Shown: positions 18,006 through 27,885, counted from the stretch's first letter. The stretch is 64,000 bases of DNA from Streptomyces sp. GESEQ-4 (GCF_017948455.1 NZ_JAFFSU010000004.1:186001-250000); one strand, 5' to 3'. Notes: generated by a model from the sequence alone, not told the origin. Made by a program: numbers and translations.

Positions 18006-19082
18006 ATGTTCGAGGCCGTCGAGGAACTCGTCGTCGAGCACGCCGACCTGGAGAAGAAGCTCGCCGACCCGTCGGTCCACTCCGACCAGGCCAACGCGCG
18101 CAAGCTGAACAAGCGCTACGCCGAGCTCACCCCGATCGTCGCCACGTTCCGCTCCTGGAAGCAGATGGGCGGCGACATCGAGGCGGCCCGGGAACTCGGC
18201 GCCGACGACCCGGAGTTCGCCGCCGAGGTGAAGGAGCTGGAGAAGCAGCGTGAGGAGCTGACGGAGAAGCTGCGGCTGCTCCTCGTTCCGCGCGACCCCA
18301 GCGACGACAAGGACGTGATCCTCGAGATCAAGGCGGGCGCGGGCGGCGACGAGTCCGCGCTGTTCGCCGGTGACCTGCTGCGGATGTATCTGCGGTACGC
18401 CGAGCGGGTCGGCTGGAAGACCGAGATCATCGACGCCACCGAGTCCGAGCTGGGCGGCTACAAGGACGTCCAGGTCGCGGTGAAGACCAAGGGCGGCCAG
18501 GGCGCCACCGAGCCGGGGCAGGGCGTGTGGGCGCGGCTGAAGTACGAGGGCGGCGTGCACCGCGTCCAGCGTGTGCCGGCCACCGAGTCCCAGGGCCGTA
18601 TCCACACCTCCGCGGCCGGTGTGCTGGTGACGCCCGAGGCCGAGGAGGTCGACGTCGAGATCAACCCGAACGACCTGCGGATCGACGTCTACCGCTCCTC
18701 CGGACCCGGCGGACAGTCCGTCAACACGACCGACTCCGCCGTGCGCATCACGCACGTTCCCACCGGAGTGGTCGCCTCCTGCCAGAACGAGAAGAGCCAG
18801 CTGCAGAACAAGGAGCAGGCACTGCGTATCCTGCGCTCCAGGCTGCTCGCCGCGGCGCAGGAGGAGGCGGAGAAGAATGCCGCCGACGCCCGCCGCAGCC
18901 AGGTCCGCACCGTCGACCGCTCCGAGAAGATCCGTACGTACAACTTCCCGGAGAATCGCCTCTCGGACCACCGCGTCGGCTTCAAGGCATACAACCTGGA
19001 CCAGGTCCTGGACGGTGAACTCGACGCGGTGATCCAGGCCTGCGTCGACGCGGACTCGGCCGCCAAGCTCGCAGCCGCGTAG
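18006..19082 (+). CDS. prfA: Peptide chain release factor 1
   Basis: RF1 reads stop codons UAA and UAG and triggers peptide release on the ribosome. The 358-aa protein has the coiled N-terminal domain, [22 protein letters not shown], the codon-recognition loop region [14 protein letters not shown] (RF1 normally has a PxT tripeptide nearby) and the GGQ catalytic motif in [18 protein letters not shown], followed by [15 protein letters not shown] 18006 is preceded by AGGAG. The Gln of GGQ is the target of PrmC, encoded 59 bp downstream. Confidence 0.97.
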   Translation: MFEAVEELVVEHADLEKKLADPSVHSDQANARKLNKRYAELTPIVATFRSWKQMGGDIEAARELGADDPEFAAEVKELEKQREELTEKLRLLLVPRDPSDDKDVILEIKAGAGGDESALFAGDLLRMYLRYAERVGWKTEIIDATESELGGYKDVQVAVKTKGGQGATEPGQGVWARLKYEGGVHRVQRVPATESQGRIHTSAAGVLVTPEAEEVDVEINPNDLRIDVYRSSGPGGQSVNTTDSAVRITHVPTGVVASCQNEKSQLQNKEQALRILRSRLLAAAQEEAEKNAADARRSQVRTVDRSEKIRTYNFPENRLSDHRVGFKAYNLDQVLDGELDAVIQACVDADSAAKLAAA

Positions 19083-19141
19083 AGCCGTGCGGTAGAGCCG
19101 TGTAAGGGACGTACGAGAAGGACCAGTACCGGAGGACATGC

Positions 19142-20023
19142 GTGCAGCCATCATTTGGGGGGCGACCCTCAAGTCCCCGCAGCGTGCTGCTCGCTGAGGT
19201 AGCTCAGGCCACCCAGCGGCTGGCCGACGCCGGCGTGCCCTCGCCGCGCAACGACGCGGAGGAGCTCGCCGCGTTCGTGCACGGCGTGAAGCGGGGCGAG
19301 CTGCACACCGTCAAGGACGCCGACTTCGACGCCCGGTACTGGGAGGTCATCGCCCGCCGTGAGCAGCGCGAGCCGCTCCAGCACATCACCGGCCGGGCCT
19401 ACTTCCGGTATCTCGAACTCCAAGTCGGGCCCGGGGTGTTCGTCCCGCGCCCCGAGACCGAGTCGGTCGTCGGCTGGGCCATAGACGCCGTACGCGCCAT
19501 GGACGTCGTAGAACCGCTCATCGTGGACCTGTGCACCGGCTCCGGCGCCATCGCGCTCGCCCTCGCCCAGGAGGTCCCGCGCTCCCGTGTGCACGCCGTG
19601 GAGCTGTCCGAGGACGCCCTGCAGTGGACCCGCAAGAACGTGGCGGGGTCCAGGGTCGACCTGCGCCAGGGCGACGCCCTCACCGCCTTCCCGGACCTCG
19701 ACGGCCAGGTCGACCTGGTGATCTCCAACCCGCCGTACATCCCGCTGACGGAATGGGAGTACGTCAATCCCGAGGCGAGGGACTACGATCCCGAACTCGC
19801 CCTGTTCTCCGGCGAGGACGGCCTCGACCTCATCCGCGGCCTGGAGCGGACCGCACACCGGCTCCTGCGCCCGGGCGGGGTCGTCGTCATCGAGCACGCC
19901 GACACCCAGGGCGGCCAGGTGCCGTGGATCTTCACCGAGGAGCGGGGCTGGGCCGACGCGGCCGACCACCCCGACCTCAACAACCGCCCCCGGTTCGCGA
20001 CGGCCCGCAAGGCGCTGCCGTGA
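19142..20023 (+). CDS. prmC: Release-factor glutamine methyltransferase PrmC (HemK)
   Basis: PrmC transfers a methyl group from S-adenosylmethionine to the GGQ glutamine of RF1 and RF2. The 293-aa protein has an N-terminal helical domain, QHITGRAYFR, FVPRPETE, the SAM-binding motif DLCTGSGAIALAL and the catalytic NPPY motif in VISNPPYIP. GTG 19142 follows CCGGAGGACATGC. The first residues (QPSFGGRPSSPRS) come from a G-rich stretch and are not conserved in the family; a later start near LLAEVAQATQRLADAG is possible. Location after its substrate gene prfA is the usual arrangement. Confidence 0.95.
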   Translation: MQPSFGGRPSSPRSVLLAEVAQATQRLADAGVPSPRNDAEELAAFVHGVKRGELHTVKDADFDARYWEVIARREQREPLQHITGRAYFRYLELQVGPGVFVPRPETESVVGWAIDAVRAMDVVEPLIVDLCTGSGAIALALAQEVPRSRVHAVELSEDALQWTRKNVAGSRVDLRQGDALTAFPDLDGQVDLVISNPPYIPLTEWEYVNPEARDYDPELALFSGEDGLDLIRGLERTAHRLLRPGGVVVIEHADTQGGQVPWIFTEERGWADAADHPDLNNRPRFATARKALP

Positions 20024-20084
20024 CCGGCCCGCAGACTGTTGTCCCGAAGTACGTGACGTATGTGTACGAGGAGGCCCGCTAGAT

Positions 20085-20732
20085 ATGGCACGGCGATACG
20101 ACACCAATGACGCGACCGACCGCACCACCGGTCTGCGTGAGGCGGCGTCCGCCGTCCGCCGTGGCGAGCTCGTGGTCCTCCCCACCGACACGGTGTACGG
20201 CATCGGCGCCGACGCGTTCTCCTCGGAAGCCGTCACCGACCTGCTCGAGGCCAAGGGGCGGGGCCGCAACATGCCCACCCCGGTCCTCATCGGCTCCCCG
20301 AACACCCTGCACGGCCTCGTCACGGACTTCTCCGAGATGGCCTGGGAACTCGTCGACGCCTTCTGGCCGGGCGCGCTGACGCTGGTCGCCAAGCACCAGC
20401 CGTCCCTGCAGTGGGACTTGGGGGACACCCGGGGCACCGTCGCCGTGCGCATGCCGCTGCACCCGGTCGCCATCGAACTGCTCACCGAGGTCGGCCCCAT
20501 GGCCGTGTCGTCGGCGAACCTCACCGGTCATCCGGCGCCGGAGGACTGTGACGCCGCGCAGGGCATGCTGGGCGACTCGGTGTCCGTCTACCTCGACGGC
20601 GGGCCCACGCCCGGCAACGTGCCCTCCTCCATCGTCGACGTCACCCGCGAGGTGCCGCTGCTGCTGCGTGCGGGCGCCCTCTCGGCGGAGGAGCTGCACA
20701 AGGTCGTACCCGACCTCGAGGTGGCCAATTGA
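20085..20732 (+). CDS. L-threonylcarbamoyladenylate synthase (Sua5/YciO/YrdC family)
   Basis: The enzyme makes threonylcarbamoyl-AMP from threonine, bicarbonate and ATP for the t6A modification at position 37 of ANN-decoding tRNAs. The 215-aa protein consists of one YrdC-like domain: LPTDTVYGIGADAFS, KGRGRNMPTPVLIG, WPGALTLV, GTVAVRMPLHP and SSANLTGHP. There is no C-terminal Sua5 extension. The stop codon overlaps the TTG start of the next gene (TTGA), so the two are translationally coupled. Confidence 0.94.
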   Translation: MARRYDTNDATDRTTGLREAASAVRRGELVVLPTDTVYGIGADAFSSEAVTDLLEAKGRGRNMPTPVLIGSPNTLHGLVTDFSEMAWELVDAFWPGALTLVAKHQPSLQWDLGDTRGTVAVRMPLHPVAIELLTEVGPMAVSSANLTGHPAPEDCDAAQGMLGDSVSVYLDGGPTPGNVPSSIVDVTREVPLLLRAGALSAEELHKVVPDLEVAN

Positions 20733-21397
20733 CGGCCCCTGACGCGGGGCGTGGCATATGGAACGGGGAAGACACGGGGACCTTCGGCCTCCCTCTCGAC
20801 AGCTTCCGCATCCTCCACGTCAGCACCGGCAACGTGTGCCGCTCGCCGATCACCGAGCGGCTGACCCGTCATGCCCTGGCGGACCGGCTCGGCGACCCGC
20901 TGTGGGGCGGGCTGATCGTGGAGAGCGCGGGCACCTGGGGCCATGAGGGTGCGCCCATGGAGGCCAACGCGGAGGCCGTGCTGGCCGAGTTCGGCGCGGA
21001 TGCCTCCGGCTTCACCGGGCGGGAACTGCTGGACGACCACGTCATCCGCGCCGACCTGGTGCTGACCGCCACCCGCGACCACCGGGCCCAGGTCATCTCC
21101 ATGGGCCACTCCGCCGGCCTGCGCACCTTCACCCTCAAGGAGTTCACCCGCCTGGTGAAGGCGATCGACCCGGCGACACTCCCTCCGCTGGAGGACGGCA
21201 TGGTCGCCCGCGCACGCGCCCTGGTCCGCGCCGCAGCAGCTCTACGCGGGTGGCTCCTGGCCCCCACAGCCGAAGCGGACGAGGTCTACGACCCCTACGG
21301 CGCCCCACTCACGTTCTTCCGCTCCATCGGCGACGAGATAAACCAGGCGCTGGACCCAGTGGTGACAGCGCTGACGGGCGTCCCGGCACGGACGTGA
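20729..21397 (+). CDS. Low-molecular-weight protein-tyrosine-phosphatase-like protein, Ser in place of the nucleophile
   Basis: This 222-aa protein has the LMW-PTP fold signature but the P-loop reads VSTGNVCRSP, where active enzymes have V-C-x-G-N-x-C-R-S. The first Cys is the nucleophile of the CX5R motif, so Ser here predicts loss of normal phosphatase action; the second Cys, Arg and Ser remain, as does the general-acid-type Asp in VYDPYG. It may bind phosphorylated ligands or act as a pseudophosphatase. Start TTG 20729 overlaps the previous stop. Codons in the final about 55 positions end in A far more often than earlier ones (GCA, CTA, ACA, CCA, ATA). The last 20 codons are repeated in diverged form 100 bp downstream. 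Confidence 0.88.
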   Translation: MTAPDAGRGIWNGEDTGTFGLPLDSFRILHVSTGNVCRSPITERLTRHALADRLGDPLWGGLIVESAGTWGHEGAPMEANAEAVLAEFGADASGFTGRELLDDHVIRADLVLTATRDHRAQVISMGHSAGLRTFTLKEFTRLVKAIDPATLPPLEDGMVARARALVRAAAALRGWLLAPTAEADEVYDPYGAPLTFFRSIGDEINQALDPVVTALTGVPART

Positions 21398-21437
21398 CGC
21401 GAGGTCGGTGGACGGAGTCCGCCGCAGCGGCGCGAAG

Positions 21438-21497
21438 CTGAACCAGGCGCCGGCCCCGGTCGTCACCGCGCTCACCGGTGTGCCCGCCAGGACGTGA
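21438..21497 (+). pseudogene. Orphan second copy of the 3' end of the phosphatase-like gene
   Basis: These 60 bases read LNQAPAPVVTALTGVPART and a TGA stop. The genuine gene ends INQALDPVVTALTGVPART and TGA at 21338-21397, exactly 100 bp earlier. By hand count the copies differ at 15 of 60 bases but only 3 of 19 residues, most changes being at third codon positions. The copy has no start or upstream coding part. It appears to be the tail of a related allele left by recombination. Confidence 0.85.
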
Positions 21498-21567
21498 CGA
21501 CCGAGCGCCTGTGGGGTCCTGGGCCTACATTGGTGCTACGTCAGTGTCGACGCCCCGGGAGCCCACC

Positions 21568-22806
21568 ATGACGGTCACCCATACCCTCGAGGCCGATGTG
21601 CTGCGCCGCCAGGATCCCGAGCTGGCCGGGATCCTGCTGGGGGAGCTGGAACGGCAGTCGACGACGCTGCAGTTGATCGCCGCCGAGAACTTCACGTCAC
21701 CGGCGGTGCTGGCGGCGCTCGGGTCGCCGCTCGCCAACAAGTACGCGGAGGGCTATCCCGGGGCCCGGCACCACGGCGGCTGCGAGATCGTGGACGTCGC
21801 CGAGCGCGTCGCCGTCGACCGGGCCAAGGCGCTGTTCGGGGCGGAGCACGCCAACGTGCAGTCCCACTCCGGCTCGTCGGCCGTCCTCGCCACGTACGCC
21901 GCCCTGCTGCGCCCCGGCGACACCGTCCTCGCCCTGGGCCTGCCGCACGGCGGCCACCTCACCCACGGCTCGCCCGCGAACTTCTCCGGCCGCTGGTTCG
22001 ACTTCGTCGGCTACGGCGTGGACGCGGAGACCGGGCTCATCGACCACGACCAGGTGCGCACCCTCGCCCGCACCCATCGGCCCAAGGCGATCGTGTGCGG
22101 GTCCATCGCCTACCCCCGGCACATCGACTACGCCCTGTTCCGCGAGGTCGCCGACGAGGTGGGCGCCTATCTCATCGCCGACGCTGCGCACCCGATCGGG
22201 CTGGTCGCCGGGGGAGCGGCGCCGAGTCCGGTGCCGTACGCCGATGTCGTCTGTGCCACCACGCACAAGGTGCTGCGGGGTCCGCGCGGCGGGATGATCC
22301 TGTGCGGCCACGAACTGGCCGAGCGGGTCGACCGGGCCGTGTTCCCCTTCACCCAGGGCGGCGCCCAGATGCACACCATCGCCGCCAAGGCGGTCGCCTT
22401 CGGAGAGGCCGCCACTCCCGCCTTCACCGTGTACGCCCATCAGGTCGTCGCCAACGCGCGGGTCCTCGCGGCGGGACTGGCCGCCGAGGGATTCGTCGTC
22501 ACCACGGGCGGGACGGACACGCATCTCATCACCGCCGACCCGGCGCCCCTCGGCGTCGACGGACGGACCGCGCGGGGCCGGCTGGCCGCCGCCGGGATGG
22601 TCATGGACTGCTGTGCGCTGCCGCACGGCGATGCCCGCGGCCTGCGGCTGGGCACGGCGGCGGTGACCACTCAGGGGATGGGGGAGGAGGAGATGGGATC
22701 CATCGCCGCCCTGTTCGCAGGTGTGCTGCGCGGTACGGTCGAGAGCCAGCGGGCGCGTGAAGAAGTGCGGGAGCTGGCCGGTAGATTTCCGCCCTATCCC
22801 GGCTGA
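21568..22806 (+). CDS. glyA: Serine hydroxymethyltransferase paralogue (GlyA2-like)
   Basis: The family interconverts serine and glycine with tetrahydrofolate and PLP. The 412-aa protein has QLIAAENFTSPAV, NKYAEGYPGARHHGGCE, LPHGGHLTHGS, the PLP lysine in ATTHKVLRGPRGGM and THLITAD. Two differences from typical enzymes stand out: the usual tyrosine pair before GGCE (YY) is HH, and the usual DMAH-type motif before the cofactor lysine is DAAHP. It may therefore act on other beta-hydroxy amino acids (aldolase-like) or have weaker activity. ATG 21568 is preceded by GGGAG. In S. coelicolor a glyA2 gene lies in the same neighbourhood. Confidence 0.9.
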   Translation: MTVTHTLEADVLRRQDPELAGILLGELERQSTTLQLIAAENFTSPAVLAALGSPLANKYAEGYPGARHHGGCEIVDVAERVAVDRAKALFGAEHANVQSHSGSSAVLATYAALLRPGDTVLALGLPHGGHLTHGSPANFSGRWFDFVGYGVDAETGLIDHDQVRTLARTHRPKAIVCGSIAYPRHIDYALFREVADEVGAYLIADAAHPIGLVAGGAAPSPVPYADVVCATTHKVLRGPRGGMILCGHELAERVDRAVFPFTQGGAQMHTIAAKAVAFGEAATPAFTVYAHQVVANARVLAAGLAAEGFVVTTGGTDTHLITADPAPLGVDGRTARGRLAAAGMVMDCCALPHGDARGLRLGTAAVTTQGMGEEEMGSIAALFAGVLRGTVESQRAREEVRELAGRFPPYPG

Positions 22807-22946
22807 GCGGGGGTAGGAGCGACCGAGAGCACAGCCACACGTGCAACCATCGTCGCTACCCGGTAGTCCCCACACATATGCGTTCCGTATGAGACCGTCG
22901 CTAGGGTGTGGGGCTGTGATGGCCAGCGAGACCTGTGGGGAAGCCC

Positions 22947-24311
22947 GTGCGTGAATACCTGCTGACGCTCTGCATCACGGCCGCGGTGACGTACCTGCTG
23001 ACAGGGCCGGTACGGAAATTCGCGATCGTGGCCGGAGCGATGCCGCAGATCCGGGCACGTGACGTGCACCGGGAACCCACTCCGCGGCTCGGCGGGATCG
23101 CGATGTTCTTCGGCCTGTGCGCGGGCCTGCTGGTCGCCGACCACCTCACCAACCTGAACGAGGTCTTCGCCGAGTCCAACGAACCGCGTGCCCTGCTCTC
23201 CGGCGCGGCCCTGATCTGGCTGATCGGCGTCCTGGACGACAAGTTCGAGATCGACGCCCTGATCAAGCTGGGCGGCCAGATGATCGCCGCCGGCGTCATG
23301 GTCATGCAGGGTCTGACCATCCTGTGGCTGCCGATCCCGGGCGTCGGGAACGTCGCGCTGACCCAGTGGCAGGGCACCCTGCTGACGGTGGCGCTGGTCG
23401 TCATCACCATCAACGCGGTCAACTTCGTCGACGGCCTGGACGGCCTCGCGGCGGGCATGGTGGGCATCGCGTCGACCGCGTTCTTCCTCTATGCCTACCG
23501 GGTCTGGGTGTCGTACGGCATCGAGGCCGCCGCCCCGGCCACGCTGTTCGCGGCGATCCTGATGGGCATGTGCCTGGGCTTCCTGCCGCACAACATGCAC
23601 CCCGCGCGGATCTTCATGGGCGACTCCGGCTCGATGCTCATCGGGCTGGTTCTGGCGGCGGGCGCGATCTCCATCACGGGACAGGTCGACCCGGACGCGC
23701 TGAAGCTGTTCGCGGGCTCCGAGAAGGCGGCCGTGCATCAGACGGTGCCGGTCTACATCCCGCTGCTGCTGCCGCTGACGATCATCGCGATCCCGGCCGC
23801 CGACCTGGTGCTCGCGATCGTGCGTCGCACCTGGCGCGGCCAGTCGCCGTTCGCCGCCGACCGCGGGCATCTGCACCACCGGCTCCTGGAGATCGGCCAC
23901 TCGCACAGCCGGGCGGTGCTGATCATGTACTTCTGGTCGGCGCTGATCGCGTTCGGCGCGCTCGCCTACTCGGTGAACTCGGCGTCGATGTGGATCGTGC
24001 TCGGCATCGTCTTCCTCAGCTTCATCGGCCTGGTCCTGCTCCTGCTGCCCCGCTTCACCCCGCGTGCCCCGCGCTGGGCGGAGGCTTTCGTGCCGCCGCG
24101 CTATCGCCGCAAGGCGGCTGTGGAGCCGGAACCGGAGGCGGCGGAGGACGCCGGGGAGGCGGACGAGGACGGGGCGTCCGTCCCGGTCGTCGAGGAGCCC
24201 CGCACCCCGGTCGCCGCGGGCGTCTCCCGGGTCAACGGAGTCAACGGCTCGACCGCTCTCGGCGCCCGTCCGCGCTTCCTGGACCGGGGCAAGGCCGGAA
24301 CGTCGCGCTGA
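22947..24311 (+). CDS. Polyprenyl-phosphate sugar-1-phosphate transferase (MraY/WecA/TagO family)
   Basis: The enzyme moves a sugar-1-phosphate (commonly GlcNAc-1-P) from its UDP donor to undecaprenyl phosphate, starting a cell-wall polymer. The 454-aa protein has about ten membrane segments and the cytosolic motifs of the family: HREPTPRLGGIA, LDDKFEID (Mg-binding DD), NFVDGLDGLAAG, FMGDSGSMLIG, and the His-rich loop DRGHLHHRLLEIGHS. The last about 100 residues are a charged acidic cytosolic tail not needed for activity. GTG 22947 is chosen since GGGGAAG precedes it; GTG 22935 is an alternative adding four residues. The LCP ligase at 16368 could act on such polymers (inference). Confidence 0.93.
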   Translation: MREYLLTLCITAAVTYLLTGPVRKFAIVAGAMPQIRARDVHREPTPRLGGIAMFFGLCAGLLVADHLTNLNEVFAESNEPRALLSGAALIWLIGVLDDKFEIDALIKLGGQMIAAGVMVMQGLTILWLPIPGVGNVALTQWQGTLLTVALVVITINAVNFVDGLDGLAAGMVGIASTAFFLYAYRVWVSYGIEAAAPATLFAAILMGMCLGFLPHNMHPARIFMGDSGSMLIGLVLAAGAISITGQVDPDALKLFAGSEKAAVHQTVPVYIPLLLPLTIIAIPAADLVLAIVRRTWRGQSPFAADRGHLHHRLLEIGHSHSRAVLIMYFWSALIAFGALAYSVNSASMWIVLGIVFLSFIGLVLLLLPRFTPRAPRWAEAFVPPRYRRKAAVEPEPEAAEDAGEADEDGASVPVVEEPRTPVAAGVSRVNGVNGSTALGARPRFLDRGKAGTSR

Positions 24312-24611
24312 CGCTCAAGGTAAGAATCTGACTAGAGCATTGCCAACTCGTGGGGGAACGAAGATCCCCAATACCAGACAAAGTGGTGCTGGATCTGCAC
24401 AGACGCGCAGTGTCACTCTCATGTGTGACACCCAGCACAGCCACTAGGTAAAGACCTCATCAAATAGTTTGTGATACGGTTCACGAGAACCCCGGGACAC
24501 AGTCGAAGGGCCGCAGTGCGACGGCCCATCGGCGTGAGGACCACTCCCCACCCGGGGCTACGCTCGTCCATGACGACACCCCTGCCCCCCTGCGAAAGCG
24601 GAGTTGCCGCC
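24312..24611 (+). promoter_or_regulatory. Leader and promoter region of the atp operon, with a long foldable element
   Basis: No gene is seen in these 300 bases. GTGCTGG (24386-24392) can pair with CCAGCAC (24432-24438), enclosing a smaller TGTCAC...GTGACA hairpin at about 24411-24430. It may end transcription from the upstream gene or be part of the leader. Downstream lies AT-richer sequence (AAATAGTTTGTGATACGG around 24461-24478) that could hold the promoter, but no clear -35/-10 pair was found. Confidence 0.4.
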
Positions 24612-25058
24612 ATGCCGTCCAATGACGTCCGGATCCTGCTCCAGGCCGCTGTGCCCACAGCTGCCGTCGGCGCGATCGCCGCCGTCGTCAGCGGTGTGGT
24701 CGCCGGTGGCAAAGGGGCGGTCGGGGCCGTCGTCGCGACGCTGGTGGTGATCCTCTTCATGGGGATCGGTCTCTACGTTCTGCAGCGCACTGCCAAATCG
24801 CTTCCGCACCTTTTCCAGGCGATGGGCCTGATGCTCTACGCGGCACAGATTCTTCTGCTGTTCATCTTCCTCGCCGCGTTCAAGAACACCACCCTGTTCA
24901 ACCCCCGGGCCTTCGCCCTCACGCTCGTCGCCGGCACCCTCGCCTGGATCGGCGCGCAGGCGCGTGCCCACATGAAAGCCAAGATTCTCTACGTCGAACC
25001 GGACTCGTCCGCCCCCAAGAACGGCGACAAGCCCGAGAAGACGGGGCACTCGTCGTGA
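24612..25058 (+). CDS. atpI: ATP synthase protein I
   Basis: AtpI is a small membrane protein that heads many atp operons and helps assemble the c-ring. This 148-aa protein has four hydrophobic segments (for example AVGAIAAVVSGVVAGG, VVATLVVILFMGIGLYV, LMLYAAQILLLFIFLAAF, ALTLVAGTLAWIGAQ) and a charged C-terminal tail (SSAPKNGDKPEKTGHSS). ATG 24612 with GGAG upstream gives the family-like length; longer readings at 24471 have an Arg/Pro-rich shadow extension. It lies 225 bp before atpB. Confidence 0.88.
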   Translation: MPSNDVRILLQAAVPTAAVGAIAAVVSGVVAGGKGAVGAVVATLVVILFMGIGLYVLQRTAKSLPHLFQAMGLMLYAAQILLLFIFLAAFKNTTLFNPRAFALTLVAGTLAWIGAQARAHMKAKILYVEPDSSAPKNGDKPEKTGHSS

Positions 25059-25283
25059 GGGGTAGGGCCGGGATAAAGGCGCATGACAGACCCTGCTATC
25101 GTCCGGTGCCAACTGCGGCATCGCGGGCGCGGGCATCTGAGCTGACGCCTGCTCACACGCAGGGCGAGATGCCCCACAGCCGCCCCCACATCCGTAACAC
25201 CAGTCCCGTGCCGAACCGCGGCCGCGCGCCGCGCCGACACAACGAGGTTGCCGTACCTATGCGCCACGATGAAGGAGCCCGCG

Positions 25284-26412
<1,129 letters not shown>

Positions 26413-26454
26413 GACGAGCGCTGACGACCGACCCTTTCGACGAAAGGCACTGAT

Positions 26455-27015
26455 GTGACGACCACATCCGCCCTGGTCTTCCTGGCGGCTGAAGAGGGGC
26501 ACAAGGAAAACCCCCTCGTTCCGCCGTGGCCGGAAGTTGTCATCGGCCTGATCGCCTTCGTCATCGTCTTCGGCTTCCTCGCCAAGAAGCTTCTCCCGAC
26601 CATCAACAAGGTTCTGGAAGAGCGTCGCGAGGCCATCGAGGGCGGTATCGAAAAGGCCGAGGCCGCGCAGACCGAGGCCCAGAGCGTCCTTGAGCAGTAC
26701 AAGGCCCAGCTCGCCGAGGCCCGGCACGAGGCCGCGCGACTGCGCCAGGAGGCGCAGGAGCAGGGCGCCACGCTCATCGCCGAGATGCGCGCGGAGGGCC
26801 AGCGGCAGCGTGAGGAGATCATCGCCGCCGGTCACGCGCAGATCGAGGCCGACCGCAAGGCCGCCTCGTCGGCGCTGCGCCAGGACGTCGGCAAGATCGC
26901 CACCGACCTGGCCGGCAAGCTCGTCGGCGAGTCCCTCGAGGACCACGCCCGGCAGAGCCGTGTGATCGACCGCTTCCTCGACGAGCTCGAGGAGAAGGCC
27001 GAGGCCACCCGATGA
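26455..27015 (+). CDS. atpF: ATP synthase Fo subunit b
   Basis: Subunit b forms the peripheral stalk. The 186-aa protein has a membrane anchor near the N-terminus (VVIGLIAFVIVFGFLAKKLLP) followed by a long charged helix (EERREAIEGGIEKAEAAQTEAQ onward) typical of the dimeric stator. GTG 26455 follows AAAGGCAC. The end overlaps the ATG of atpH by 4 bases (ATGA). Confidence 0.95.
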   Translation: MTTTSALVFLAAEEGHKENPLVPPWPEVVIGLIAFVIVFGFLAKKLLPTINKVLEERREAIEGGIEKAEAAQTEAQSVLEQYKAQLAEARHEAARLRQEAQEQGATLIAEMRAEGQRQREEIIAAGHAQIEADRKAASSALRQDVGKIATDLAGKLVGESLEDHARQSRVIDRFLDELEEKAEATR

Positions 27016-27827
27016 ACGGAGCGAGCCGCGAGGCCCTGGCAGCCGCACGCGAGCGTCTCGACGCGCTGACGGACAACACGTCCGTGAACGCCGGCTCGCT
27101 CGCCGACGAGCTGGCCGCCCTCACCGCGCTGCTGCACCGCGAGGTGTCGCTGCGTCGGGTCCTGACCGACCCGGCGCAGACCGGCGAAGGCAAGGCCGAC
27201 CTGGCCCAGCGTCTCATCGGCGGCCAGGTCAGCGGCGAGGTCGCCGACCTGCTGTCCGGCATGGTGCGCTCCCGCTGGTCGCAGTCGCGCGACCTGGTGG
27301 ACGCACTGGAGGAGCTGGCCAACATCGCCGACTTCACCGCCGCCCAGAAGGCGGGCAAGCTCGACGACGTCGAGGACGAGCTGTTCCGGTTCGGCCGGAT
27401 CATCTCCTCCAACACCGAGCTGCGCGCCGCGCTCACCAACCGGTCCGCGACGACCTCCGCCAAGAGCGAGCTGCTGCGCAGCCTGCTCGGTGGCCGGGCC
27501 GCAGCGACCACCGAGCGTCTGGTGACGCGCCTTGTGACCGTGCCTCGGGGACGTAGCCTGGAAGCGGGACTGGAGTCCCTGTCCAAGCTCGCCGCCGACC
27601 GCCGCGACCGGATGGTGGCCGTGGTCACCTCGGCGGTACCGCTGAGCGACGGCCAGAAGCGGCGCCTGGGTGCCGCCCTGGCAAAGCTCTACGGCCGTCC
27701 GATGCACCTCAACCTGGACGTGGACCCCGAGGTCCTCGGCGGGATCCGGGTGCAGGTCGGTGACGAGGTCATCAACGGCTCGATCGCGGACCGCATCGAG
27801 GACGCCGGCCGCCGCATGGCGAGCTAG
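27012..27827 (+). CDS. atpH: ATP synthase F1 subunit delta
   Basis: Delta links the stator to the top of F1. The 271-aa protein is longer than the about 180-residue E. coli form, as in other actinobacteria, with an N-terminal helical region (ASREALAAARERLDAL) and a C-terminal delta domain (VTSAVPLSDGQKRRLGAALAKLYGR, then DVDPEVLGGIRVQVGDEVINGSI). Its start overlaps atpF, so the two are coupled. A G/C-rich hairpin lies between it and atpA. Confidence 0.95.
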   Translation: MNGASREALAAARERLDALTDNTSVNAGSLADELAALTALLHREVSLRRVLTDPAQTGEGKADLAQRLIGGQVSGEVADLLSGMVRSRWSQSRDLVDALEELANIADFTAAQKAGKLDDVEDELFRFGRIISSNTELRAALTNRSATTSAKSELLRSLLGGRAAATTERLVTRLVTVPRGRSLEAGLESLSKLAADRRDRMVAVVTSAVPLSDGQKRRLGAALAKLYGRPMHLNLDVDPEVLGGIRVQVGDEVINGSIADRIEDAGRRMAS

Positions 27828-27885
27828 CAGCAACTTCATAAGCAGTACGTGTACCTACGGCCCGGTTGGGCCGTGCAGAGGATTC

